Source of the DNA: Nyssa sinensis
Lineage: Eukaryota; Streptophyta; Magnoliopsida; Cornales; Nyssaceae
Length of the DNA: 64,000 bases
Direction: 5' to 3'
Assembly (NCBI GenBank): GCA_008638375.1
Contig: CM018041.1
Location: 3,525,501 to 3,589,500, forward strand
Shown one piece after another: positions 37,101 through 49,388 of the stretch (the first letter of the stretch is position 1; the number at the start of each line of letters is the position of its first letter). A model generated the notes under the pieces. The model had not been told where the DNA came from. It saw only the letters and a program-made list of their open reading frames with translations, and ran no database searches. Made by a program: the position numbers and the translations under genes.

Positions 37101-40100
37101 TGAGCAATCGTGTAGTCTACCTTTCTGGAGAAAAGGAGAGGGAATTCTGGTCTTCATCTGTAGAAGAATGCATATCACGTTTTGAAAGCTTGCTGGAGAT
37201 AAGCCCAGCTTCTGCCAAGCCTGAAAATTCCATATCATTTAGAAACTACAATTCAACAAAATATACTTTTTAAACCAACAGGAAACTTATCCAGACTCAT
37301 TTCAGCCCAATATTTTAGATCACATTGTCACCTTGAATGGATGGGAAGTCAGGGTCCTCTGGTGTAATATCATCAAAAGCAAGTTCAGTGACATTTTCTA
37401 TGTACATTGCAGGATAAACTTTGGAAACAGTGCTCCTAAAAGGAATGGAAAGGAAGTAAACAAACAAGTATATGCATTTTCAGTTGAGTTCATAATCTTA
37501 CTCGCAAGATCATCATACTACTGATTATCAAATCAAGAGAGGCATGTATACCTCGAGAGGGCACTGCTCGCAGAAACCAACCAACGAGCATACTCACGAC
37601 GAGTACATAGATCACCAGGCTGAACATCAGCGTCAATAACCTGGAAAAAGATAATTGAATTTCACATTGCAAATTCCATACTATATTTATAGGTTATAGA
37701 ACCAAATAATTACAAGAAGACAGCTAAAAGATTTTCAATTCAATAATTGGGTATTATGACAAAGTGATGCCCCTGCTCTAGCTGCTGAATGAAGCCTAAC
37801 ATTACAAGCTCTTTCATTTTAAAATTCATTAAAGCGAAAAAAATGCCACAATGCTGCATAGGGAGTAGTCTTTACGAGGTTGGATCAATTTGGAGAACCT
37901 CAGCCCCTATGAAGGTGGCTTTCTTTTCTTGAGCAATCTCATAGGGAGTAGTCCTTATGAGGGACAGTCTTCAAAAAAGGGGCTTTATATTGGTGAATTG
38001 TTGCTATATTTACCAAAAGGAAGACGAGTCCATCAACCATCTCTTTCTTCATTGTTCATTTGTGAGGGAGTTATGGTGCCTTATTTATTTGCTTTTTGGG
38101 TGTGATTGGGTTGTGCCAAGATAGAGCTTCTTAATGGATGGCGAGGTTGTTGTGTGAAGAGTAGTGTTGGGAAAATTTGGGACTAAGTACCATTGTCTAT
38201 TTTGGTGCTTTTGGTATGAAAAATAAATAAAAAGATTTTTGTTATTCAAGAAACTCCCCAAGTTAGACTGAACGAATTGTTTTGAAAAATTTATACTTTT
38301 GGGTAGTTCTTTCTCTTCCATCTATTATAGAGTTTGTGGGAAGTAAGCTCTAGCTTAGAGCTTCTTCTTTTTATACATGGGTTCACAACCCTTAGGTGTC
38401 ATTTATGAATTATTTACTTATCAAGAGAGAGAGAGAGAGAGAGAGAGAGATGAGATGTCAATTTATCCCCTATTTTGGCATCCTTCTGTTCCCCTTTTCT
38501 ACTTGTGCAATTCTTATTTCCTAAAGAAAAGCAGGTCAAATAGAAAAACTCAGAATATAACATTCCTCGGTCCTTCATTTGAATTTTTACTGCTAATACT
38601 GTTGTGCTCTAATTTGTTAAAATGATATTTAAGAACATCAATCAGCGAATACTGTTTTATGCAAGATAAATGAGCTTAGCAACGACCATCTAAAGTGATG
38701 AAAAGCGAGAAGTTCTATCAGCTGATCATTCAGCTATCAACCATTGCCACAGCAGCATTTGTTTGCCGGAGAAATGCAGGGAAAAAGAAATTTTGATGCA
38801 CATTTTCTATAAATTCAGTTACCAAGGAAAGAATGGACCCCAAAAGATGTTCTTTCCCCTGGCCTTTCAACTATCCCAAAAACTCTTACCAACTTTAGTA
38901 GCATAACCATCATGATAAAACTAAGTTTACATTTTTAATAGCTTATTTAGACTAAACATTGCATGTAATCAAGTCCACTCCATATGCAAGTATTTGTCAA
39001 GAAGTAAGATTCATTTGATCACTAAATCTTAGGACATGGAAGCATGATTTGATTATCATCATGGCCAATTCTTTTCATCATTAATTAGTGTTTTCCACAC
39101 ACACAGCTTTCTTACCGATATGTCCTCCCAGATAGGTAATTGTACCTTGCCGAAGAAAGGTTCTCATATCTGTATTGATATAATTAAGTCTACCGAAGTT
39201 TTGAAAAAAAAAAAATTGTAAGGTGAAAAAGGCAAACATTACCACAGTTCAAGAAAAATATTTATTCCTTAGCTGGTCCACTGGTTGACAGTTTGAATTT
39301 GTTTTGTTTGGTTTTATTATATTGCTTTTTATTTTTGGTAAGTAATACACACACAGACCCTCCCCAACAAGGACTTGAACCCTACGCCTGCCCCTTTAGG
39401 AGAGATGACATAACACTGGAGCTAAAAGCTGGTGGTTGGAATTCAGATTGATCATGTTGGCTATACCTGCTATTCACTGAAGCAAATGACAAAAGTCAGA
39501 GTTACATATGTAATTCATGGGCAAGTTTTGAAAAATAAAATTTCCATTAGTGCAGGCGTTGCTAGTTTTTAGTTACTTTTCATCTTTCTTTGTCAACCAA
39601 ATAAAGGCAGCTAGTCCCCACCATTCTACTAAAGGAATGCAAGTAAAAGCAACTTATTTAACTTTAATTTATTAAATTTACTTTGCTGTGTTTTATACAT
39701 CCACAATACTTTCCATCAACAGAACTAAGCCCAAAGATTCAAAAGAAAACAGAAACAAGTGAACTATAAAAACATATAATTGAACTCATTACCACTCTTT
39801 CAGGAATTAGAGGAGAAGTACCTTCAAAACTTGCAATGCTACTAATGCCTGCCCCTGAACTTGATCAACAACTGCAGGAACCAAAACCTTTCCAGGAAGC
39901 ACCTGTAGAGCTGCAGAAACTACAGATGGAGCAGGTATTCCAACAGAGGAATTCCAAGAATTCGTTGATTCAAAAAATGATCTGCTTCCATTGATATCAT
40001 TATAACCATTCCACATCTTGCTCATTTGCAAATGGATAGGCTACTGCTGACACTGCCGTTGTTCCAGATGACCCATCTCCATTTAAAGTATGCTCTTCCA

Positions 40101-41970
40101 GGGGTAACTCATTTCCCTCAGCTGAGACCTCCTGTGTTTTGCTCAGGTCAATATCTTCTTTGGTTGAATGTGAGTTTACAGTCTCTATGCTCTCCTTGTG
40201 CACAATCTGGGGTTCTAAAAGTGAATCTAATGGTGAATTGACTGAGACACTGAAAGGGAGAGACTCATTGTGATCATGGGAAATAGAACTGGAAGACACG
40301 TTGAAATTCTCTGTTTCGTTTGAGCCAGACACTTCTTCCTGGTAATCAGTGTTAAGAGTTGTTTGATTAGCATCAGAGACTGACAAGTTGGTAAATTTGG
40401 CATTAAGAAGTTCCTCTTTGAGTTCAATAGATGATTCTGGTTTTTCAGCAGCAACGATGCTATCTGAATTTTCAAAGTATGAGGCAACGAAAGAAACATC
40501 AGCAATCTCGTTTTCAGGCAGTTTAAGTACACCTGGGCTTTCAGCAGGAGCAACTGACATGTCATCAATAGCTAATTCATTTTCTAAATCATCTTGAATG
40601 GAAGCATCATTATTGACACCACCGCCATTGAGAGTGTACCCCACATCAGTATCATCACTTAGTCTATTTTCAATAGTAGGTTCATTATTTTCTGTGTATG
40701 AAGAAGAATCCTTGTCTGTACCTGTCTCAATTTCCAGAGCGGAGCTGTCTTGGGTCATATTCTTGCTCTCATTTCCATCCTCTTCAACTCTATCATTCTG
40801 GTCATCCGAGGCCAAGGACACTTCCTGCTGTCCTGTCAAGGGCTTCATCTCTTTTGCCAGTCCTGCAGACGCCAATGTATATGTATTCATGCATATAAGC
40901 AAAAACTAGATAATATTCAGCCAGCTGTTTTGCAATAATAAACACAAACAGATGGACAGACCCTACAAAAGATAGACGTCTATATGAATTGCCAGAAAAC
41001 AATGCAGACAAAAAAACCGAGATTAACCCAAAAGAGAATATCTAAAACATAAACTTCCCATAGCCCCCAATCTCGAAATTTGACACAAAATCCAATAGAG
41101 AGAATAACTACTCACTGGCAGTGCTCCGCTTGCTTATAGACAAGGCTGCAAAGGTAATTCCAGCAACAAGAATAACCCCAGCAACTCCTGCTCCCACAAT
41201 TCCTGACAGTAAATTACTTCAGAAGTGTTACTATTTATCACAAGAAAAATAAGAAGAAAAAAAAAACGCTAGCTCAAATAGCATTAAAACATTGCTATCA
41301 AAGGCACTCACATTGCAAACTGAAAAAACCTAATCCAAAGTTAATCAGACTTTACTCGGGCCACGATTTTGAAGTCAACATCACTATAAAGCACTAATTA
41401 ATTCAAAGATCGTGGACTACCTCTGTATTCAAATGGATGGTGGCATTGTCACTTCACATAAGAACTTTAACATATGCTCAAATTATTTCCCCACACACAC
41501 ACAAAAAATCTAACTACAGCAACATAGATCAACTCCATTTGCCTTCATAATAATTTCAGGTAAATTTATCATCCTGATTTGTAAACAAAAACTCCAACTA
41601 ACTGAACTCTTTGAAATCTCCAAAATGAAAACCATGAAGCTCAAAGCTATCATCAAGAATAAGAAAAACCTCTCTCACCTCTAAGCCATTGCTTCCGCTG
41701 CGAGTCAAGAGATTTTTTGCCACCATCCGCACCAGACCATCCAGAGAAAGCATCAATGGAAGAGTTTGAATTCATCCACGAATTCACAGTACGACGCTGT
41801 TCAACTCCATTACCGTTTCTTGCACTACCTCCAGCAGCAGAAGGCACACGAATCTTACGATCTAGCTTCTGAACACGCATCCGTACACAAACCGTAGGAG
41901 ATTTTCTGCAATTGAAGGCTAATCGGAGCTGAAAAGAATTCGGGGACCATGCTGTACTCAAGGTAGTCAT
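34139..41970 (-). CDS. SLH-domain, coiled-coil protein, plastid-targeted type (At5g23890-like); two frame breaks
   Basis: Ten exons: 41679-41970, 41116-41202, 39822-40862, 37552-37640, 37332-37435, 37121-37220, 36537-36612, 36302-36417, 35687-36218, 34139-34697. The N-terminus is Ser/Arg-rich like a transit peptide. A membrane segment follows (GIVGAGVAGVILVAGITFAA), then a long acidic region, then S-layer-homology-type segments (LCTRREYARWLVSASSALSR, INPDAWPALMADLSAGEQG, YTRLFQPDKPVTKAQAAIAL), then a long coiled coil and an amphipathic C-terminus. Two exons each hold one extra base relative to the conserved frame, at about 36314-36322 and 40017-40020. Without these two bases the exons total 998 codons and every junction is in phase. 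The function of the family is poorly known; plastid membrane association is reported for the Arabidopsis relative as I recall. Either assembly indels or real lesions. Confidence 0.8.
34416..34542 (-). repeat. 66-bp in-frame tandem duplication in the last SLH-gene exon
   Basis: Two near-identical units with a period of 66 bp encode TVSRAENLVNKLKA and TVSRAENLVDKLKA, 22 residues apart. The copies differ at only a few bases, so the duplication is recent or kept uniform by conversion. Confidence 0.85.
35439..35490 (-). mobile_element. Tail-only micro-insertion with 17-bp target duplication
   Basis: ACATACATCTCTATATT occurs at 35439-35455 and again, without mismatch, at 35474-35490. Between them are 18 bp, ten T then GATAAGTA, which read on the minus strand as TACTTATC plus an A run. 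That is the 3' tail seen on LINEs in this window. It lies in an SLH-gene intron. Confidence 0.85.
36929..36962. repeat. Adjoining poly-T / poly-G tract
   Basis: About 19 T directly followed by about 15 G within an SLH-gene intron. Similar T-then-G junctions occur near 59449-59482 and 61087-61128. Confidence 0.8.
37885..38424 (+). mobile_element. L1-type LINE 3' fragment, antisense in SLH-gene intron
   Basis: With frame breaks, the plus strand encodes RTSAPMKVAFFS, then INHLFLHCSFVRELW and LLFGCDWVVP, the zf-RVT end of plant L1 ORF2. It ends with TTTACTTATCAA at 38413-38424, followed by (GA)n. It lies in the intron between exons 37552-37640 and 39822-40862. Confidence 0.75.
38424..38451. repeat. 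(GA)n microsatellite at LINE tail
   Basis: About 13 GA units directly follow the LINE tail TATCAA. Confidence 0.85.
39331..39440 (-). mobile_element. tRNA-related SINE, same family as 52866-52983
   Basis: Read on the minus strand: AGCTCCAGTGTTATGTC, CTCCTAAAGGGGC, box B GGTTCAAGTCC, then GTGTGTGTATTACTTACCAA and an A-rich end. Order and motifs match the SINE at 52866. It lies in the same SLH-gene intron as the LINE at 37885. Confidence 0.65.
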
Positions 41971-42974
41971 CTTCGAAAATACGAAATCGCTGTTTCAACA
42001 GTGATTAAGTTGATAATGTCGAATTCAAGGGTAGAGAGAGGAATCAACGAGAGAGATAGAGAACTGAATTTAGGGTTTGTCAAGCCCAATTTGCAGAGAA
42101 CTTCCTTTCAAGTGTCGGTAGGGCTCCACTTATGAACTCTAGGAATTTGCTTGTTACTTATGCAATAGAAGACGAAATGGCGAAGTTTCTCTCTCTAATC
42201 GTTGACTCACGTACAATTCCTCTCTCTAGAATTCCAGAGCTTCAAAGTTAATTTCTAGGGTTTGTTGTTTGTTTTGTACTGAGGAGAGGACGAAAGAGTG
42301 ATGTTTCTATCTCTAACCTTCAATTTCCCTTCTTTCTCTCTCTAAACGTCAATTCTCACCCTCTCTATCATTTATCTACCAACTTTTTCACATCCTGTTA
42401 ACGTTCTATTCTTATAGAGATACGTCTCCTACCACCGGAACACGGATTTCCGGCACGAACTTATTAACCGAATTACCGGATATACCTTCTCGTTTATGCG
42501 ATATGCTATCTTTATATTTATATTAATAATGAGGGTAAATGACATTGATATTCTTTAAAAATTTTAAAATTAAATTAATTTTTTTATTTTATAAAATAAT
42601 ATACAGATATTATCTTCTTATCAATTTTTTTTAAATGATGAAATTATTTTTTTTATTAATTTACTTTTATATTTTTTCAATTTTAACCTATTTATTCTAA
42701 TTTTTTTAAATTTTTTTTTTAAAAAATTAATTTAAGATTTTTATTCATATTTATTTAAAAAATGAAAAAGATTTGGTCAAGATTTAAAAAATTAAAAAAA
42801 AAAATTATAAAATTATTAGTTCTGTCATTTTGAAGAAAAAAATTAATTGAGAAAAAGTATTTGTATATTATTTTATAAAATATAGAAGATCAGTATAATC
42901 TTAAAAACTTTAAAAGAGATGAGTATAATTATCATAAATCTCAGAATAAATTAGTGTAATTTATCATACTATTT

Positions 42975-43010
<36 letters not shown>

Positions 43011-44383
43011 GAGACACACTAATCCTCCTCTAGTCTCATGTATTGTATTAACTCTTTATATAGACACTAATATAATATATATATATGTATATAAAGTCAT
43101 TTTTATAATGATGAGGTGCTAATATTCTGTCTTTGCCAATTCTCTTATAATTAATATCTAATAAATTGATAATTTTTAAAAAACTAATTTTTAGTAAATA
43201 ATTAAGAATTATATTAGTTAATAATTAATAACTCTTTAAAGAAAAATTACCAGTAGTATTAATTATTAGAATATAAAAATACACATACTTGTATATATTA
43301 TAAAAAAAAAACTACTAATAAAATTAAATTTGTAGTAATAAAAAAAGAGTTAGGAGTTTTATAAAATTAATAATTGTTAAGTCTCTCAAAATAATTAATT
43401 ATTAGAAATTTGACAATGATTTAATATAACAATGTTTATATTACTTAAAATTGAAATGCAAAATCAAATCAAATGAACTATATGCTTTTTTACAAGAAAA
43501 TAATCCTAAACCTAAACTTATTTCCCCAATGTATGGTTTCGTGGTTACTTGTTATGGTTTTTGCACCGTACTCGCATTCTCTCGACTTCCATGATTGGTG
43601 GAAGAAAGGAAGGTTGTGGTGGGAGCTTCAATGATTTCCATCCCAATTATTGTGTCAATTTCAGCTCAAGGTTAAACAACGATGGTGAAGCATCATAGTA
43701 TGGGGTCACCTGGGCTTCATTGAGACTGCAGCAAAAATCTAGCTGGAGATTTGAGGTTCTTGGCTGCACCCCTTAAGCCCGTCAGATATAAAACTCCGTT
43801 TTTGAGGACAACGGGCCAGCCAGTGGTTGGTCAGTCGTGGTGACGGAGGACAATAGCCCAGTTGAAAAATCAGACAAGAAGATTTCGCCGCTGGGTTAGC
43901 CAGCTTGGATGAAAAACAGGATTCCTTGCAAGTTAAATTAGCTCCTCGTTGTCTGGGCAAGTTTCCTCTGATAGCAACGGCATGGATATAATCATTCAAA
44001 GCTCATTTAACACGAATGTGAATCAACAAACGAGAAGCAAGTAAAGAAAGATATGCATAACTAAGATACAATACAATATCTGAAGATCATCATTCCAGAA
44101 AAGCTAAACTTTGTCAGTCCAAAATTGTCAGAGAATCTGTTTGTGAGCAATTCATCCAAGTGATGGAGATATCAGGAGTAATGAATAAATGCACTGATTT
44201 TTTTTCATATTTTGTAATGAAAATTTCCGCTTCATAAAATGAATTGGAAAAACAATATAGAGTACAAAAAAAAGACTGATACAATCAGGCAGAGCAACAA
44301 ATTGGCGATCCCCTCTGAATTCTACATTGAATTGTGACAAGATCTTACAAGTTACAACACATTACAAGGTTCTTGATCTCAGC
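41971..44383. other. Spacer between SLH gene and CPSF100 3' end
   Basis: Both genes point left, so this holds the SLH-gene promoter and 5' UTR (pyrimidine-rich, about 41971-42420), a fold-back MITE at 42532-42970, AT-rich sequence to about 43490, then a less AT-rich part. An 86-codon open frame at 43739-43999 (-) has no features that I recognise. The CPSF100 3' UTR should lie just before 44384. Confidence 0.55.
42532..42970. mobile_element. Fold-back MITE, copy 2
   Basis: Same architecture as 7942-8386: an end AGGGTAAATGACATTGATA, internal TATTTTATAAAATAATATAC, and a right arm with CTGTCATTTTGAAGAAAAAA, TATTATTTTATAAAATATAG and TAGTGTAATTTATC. The arms are complementary over most of their length. 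Confidence 0.65.
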
Positions 44384-47300
44384 TTAAAGTGAGTAGAACT
44401 GTTGATAGAGATATTCCCGAATCTTGTAATATTCCTCAGACAATGGGCCTTCAATAACGATTTGCTGAATACCAGCACCACCACCCTGCACAACATGTTC
44501 AATGTCAAAAGGCTTTTGTTATGCAGGTTTTACAAGATCAGTGCCCAGGCTGTTATATTTATTGACCTATAATAAATAGTGAAAGCAGATTTTTTTTTTT
44601 TTAAACTTGAAAAATAAAAAGAAGAAATATAAAGAGAAGGTGCTCACCTTCTGGCTTGCATCTCCAACCTTGCGTAGTGTCACGTACTCTCCACATCGTA
44701 AAGCCCCGCCAGCAAATTCAACCTGGAAAAGAAAATATTCTGTTAGTTGTTTCTGAATCAGATACTGGTATTTCCACAATGAAGTTGGGGTTTGAAATCA
44801 GGTTAAGATGTCCCTCAGTATTTTACCACCCGTCCAAGCAAGAGATAGCTAATGACTCAAGAATTTGATCTTCCAATTGTGAGAATGGTATAGATATAGT
44901 CAGGCCAGTTAAGGATGACAGAAAAAAAAGATTTATGACTTTTCTCTAAGAGAAGTATTTGAAGCAAGAGTGAAATGGGAGTACCTGAATGCCCTTGCTT
45001 GCAAGGAACTGCTTGAAATCTGCCATCTTTATATCGCCAACAAAAACTGATTTATGTGGTGGAGCTGGAGTTGAGAGAGGAAGCAAAGACAGCATGCCAT
45101 TCTCCGTTTTCCCTACTTCAGCATCGACCCAAGCTATTTCATAATCTCCAAGCTGTACTACGATTTCATGATTACAATCATATGAGAGATGGATGGAGGT
45201 TCTATAAGCATATGTTGTCTTTGATTATTATTTCACCACCTTTTCTCTTCTTTTCTATTTTTTTTTGGTTATATAAATACATATATATGTTTTATGTATT
45301 AGTTAGTAAATTTTTTTTGAAATTTGAATCATGGATATTGATTATTAAATGAAGAAGTTCTTAAATTTTTATTTGATGACTTTGTTATTTTGATATTTTA
45401 ATTATATTTTTTTACGATTTGTATGTTTTTAGGCCAATTTTGATTGAAATAATCCGTGTCATACTTTTTTGAGAAATGTCATGTTCGTATGTCTGTGTCG
45501 TGTCGTGTCATATCCGTGTCTAATGTCCGTTTTCATGCTTCTCATATCATAATCAAGTCTCACAACTTCATACTTATAAATTAGAATATGAAATTCAAAA
45601 TGAAACCACTTTTCTTATATGTAATAACTAAACATTATCTTTTATCAAACTATTTAAATAATAATCAATTATATAATAATCATTCATGTGATAATTAGAA
45701 TCAGTTTAAAAAATTCTAAACCAAACGTCATCTTAATGTTCTTAACCAGAAAAATATGTTCAGTAAATCATGAAATAGACCATTAAGACAACTAGAAATT
45801 ACTATTTTAGCCATCTCTTCAATCTATATTTCTTATAATTCTCTGTTGCCTCTTATAAAAGAAATTTGTGTTTTGCATTAACAAATTACCCTAAAAAGTA
45901 TTCAGAATAAATGAAGGTTGAATCAAATAAATTATGCAACATAGAAATAAAATAATTTAGTTGAGATTCATCTAACTTGGAAATGCTTGAGATGCTTACC
46001 TTCTTAAAAAGCACATTACTCATCAGCTTCTCAGAAAGTTGCACCTACATTCCATGTAAGGAGTAAAAAATGAAAACTGGTTGTATAAATCATTGGTCCA
46101 CAAAGATGTAAAGTTTGTGATTGAATTATACCTTATAAGCACACAAATCTGAGGTAACATCAATCATTTCTTCAATTTGGGGAGCATATACATGTGGGCA
46201 AACATGTTTTAAGCAATGTTCCTTCAAATGCTCAGTGGCCTCCGCTGATCCATGCACCAAGACCTCCAAAAGAGAAAATGTCATGCTATGATATTAACTT
46301 CCCTAGGATCAGGTCTTTATCATTAAATGAGTTTTTCTTAGTTCCAAAAGAGAGACTATAAAATAAATTTCTGATTATCTGATATAATTAATAGAAAATG
46401 ATGCAGCCTCTAGGAAAAAGAGATGGCAGCTCTCTCTCTCCTCTCCCCCCCCCCCCCTACTATACTACTACTTCTCATGTTGATCCAACAACTACCGACA
46501 CATGCTCAACCTCATCTAAAAACTTTGGAGCCTAAGGGAAATTTTTTTTTACAGTTCCATATCTCTCTGTGTTGTGCTGTTCCACATGCCAGGAAACGTC
46601 AATTGTCAGACAATCACATGCAGTGTAGCATACTGCATAGTACACACAATGTTACAGATCTGACTGCATGGTTACATGACTGTGCTTATGCATAGAATAT
46701 ACACCCCATGTACAGAAATCTTTAAGCAAACACACATCGTACTCCTGACATACGGAAATTGAATTTTAATTTATGATTTATTTCTTTATTTTAGTAGTGG
46801 CAAGGAAAGTTCATACAAGCTTTAAGGGAGCCACATGAGCAAGAATCGATTTAATTGAGCGGCCATCAGAACGACCCTCAAAATCCATGTAAACCAGCAA
46901 ACACTTCACTTGCACCTGAAAGAGAAAGAACAAAGAGGCCAATGTTACTTCAGATAATACAAAAAATTATGACTCTGCAACTTTAACTGTTAGAACCTAT
47001 AAAGATAGCACCAAATTTTTAATAATGTCAAATTTTGGCCAGGGAAAATCCTAGGAACTGCAAGGGGAAGCCATAAATTTTTGGAGCATTGACTATTTGA
47101 AAGCAATGGTTAAACTAGATCTTGGTGACCACTGACCACTTGTATCAAGAAATAGGGATAGGCTACATGAAGATAATAAACATGCCCATATGTAGTGACC
47201 AAATCCCTATCAGAAAAAAAAAATGTAGTGACCAAATCAAGGGTAAGGAGCTAATTTCAGCAGAAGTTAAAATTCTAAAACTGAAACAATACTAAACTTC

Positions 47301-49357
47301 ATTTGATGTACAGCCAAAACAGAAAATTTGAAGCAGAGAGTATTCAAAATTTCATAATGCTGTAGAAATAAACAAAAAAAGAAACTGCCGACTTTTTCAA
47401 AATTCCATCAAATTAAATCCTTGCTCGTTTTGAAAACGATATTGTGGGAAACACAACTGTTTCTAGTTTTTGAGTAAACTAAATCCAGAAGTATCTCATA
47501 TTTTTCTATTTACAACAACCAAGAACAGTTTTGCACAACTTTCCAAAAAAAAAGAACAGTTTTGCACAAATTAGTAAAAAAGACAAGGAAGTCCACCTAT
47601 GAAAACAAAATAATCAAGAATAGCAAACAAATGTATAACTAAAAAGGCGGCATGACATATCCAATTCCTAGACTTAATTTGCAATGCAAGTACAACTAAA
47701 ATGATTCATAAGACAATCTTATAGTTTATCCATCCTTCCAAACATAGAATCAACAATATCAACCGTTGATTCTATATTTCATATCACTTTTTGCATTATT
47801 CGGTGTGAAAATAGCCTTCAAGCAACTAGAACCCAGGGTTTGACTTACGGTCAATTCATTAGATACAACTTTGGAAGGCTTTGTATCAAGGATCAAACCA
47901 GCGGAGCCTTCATCAAGTTTTCCATTCAAATCTCCACCAACCTACACAGATGAAAGGTCAATACATATATCACTCATCCATAAAGCTGAATTGTACATGT
48001 TCAAATGAGTTTATGCTCATTCCATTAAAATTATTTTGCAATAAGTGGACCACAGAAAAAGGAAACAGAATAAACAAAATGGCAACCAAGCGCTAACACA
48101 TTAGAATCAAACAATCAATATAAATATTGTGAAAAACCCTAGAAACAAACCTAGCAAGTTGCCAGCCAGTTTAATCTTATACTCAGGCATGCTACCCTCT
48201 CATTTTTCTTGTCGAACTAAAAAAGAATATGGTAACAGTAGCTTGCCTCATGGATTCATCACACACACACACAAGGAATAAGAAAGGATACAAACTACGA
48301 ATCGTCAAGGTACGAAAGGCCCTAGCAGAACTATTTTGCAGATTGATACAGTACTGTTTATCTTGTGGAATATTGAATCAACAACTCGAGTGGATATCAA
48401 GCACAGTACTCCTGATTGGTGTGGCTAAGCTATGAAGCGATCGTATCATGGTGTGATTGCCTTCATAGGGCATTATCATCGCCAATAAACAGAGAGTTCA
48501 TCAGCAGCGTTCAGACTTCATAGTGCATCCATCCGCTTCATCTCTATCCCAGAGATAAGGTCCAAGGGATTCATTTGACACTTCCAGGAGTAGTAGATTG
48601 AGTCCATTGATGCTCTCTTTGATGTATTATACAGTTCCCGGACTCAAGGTGAGTGAAAGGATGATATGCGTACGGATGCTTGGTAACAGCGGAAGATTTT
48701 GATGTCCAGTCATACTATAGATCACCATGTCAAGAAGCTAGCCTGGAATTCTCTTGGAAGGATACAAGGAGAGTTAAAGCCCCTTTGAAGGTCTCCTTTT
48801 TTGTATAGATAGACACTCTAGAAGCCATTCTAACTATTGAAAACTTGGGAAGAAGGGGAAAGTTGTTGCCTAATTGGTGTTGCATGTGTTGTCAAGCGAA
48901 AAAATTCATTTATCACATTTTTCTTCAGTGTGCAAAGAAATTATGGTCTCTCATCTTTTTTTTCGCTTTTTGGTCTGCATTGGACTATGTTAGCTTTGGT
49001 CCATGAATTAATGGCTTGTTGGTCGGTTCGGTGCCCATCTTGTAGAGACCATAATGCGTGGAGCAATGAAGCACGGACACCTTTTCGAGGTTAGATTGTC
49101 AATATCGGACATGAATACGTGTTTGACACATTATAATGAGTGTCCGACTTTTAAGATTACGGATATGAGGAAGCGTTACCTAACACAGATACGCTAGTTT
49201 TTTTCTTTTCTTTTCTTATCCTGTGTTGGGGGTGGGGGGGTGAAGGGGTGATCTTTTCTTTTCCAATGTTGGGATGCTTGTGGTTACAAATCTCACTAGA
49301 GGTTTTGTAGTTTTTTTTCCTCCTATTGAAATAATATTATAATTGGACTATATGATC

Positions 49358-49388
<31 letters not shown>

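Noticed and set aside
40388..40938. Several plus-strand open frames opposite the acidic exon of the SLH gene
   Set aside because: Antisense shadows of a compositionally biased exon.
43739..43999. 86-codon open frame on minus strand downstream of CPSF100
   Set aside because: Not conserved as far as I can judge; no start context or domain.
48190..48580. Extension of the LINE further left
   Set aside because: Sequence becomes unrecognisable; I could not match it to ORF2 with confidence, so the element start was set at 48580.
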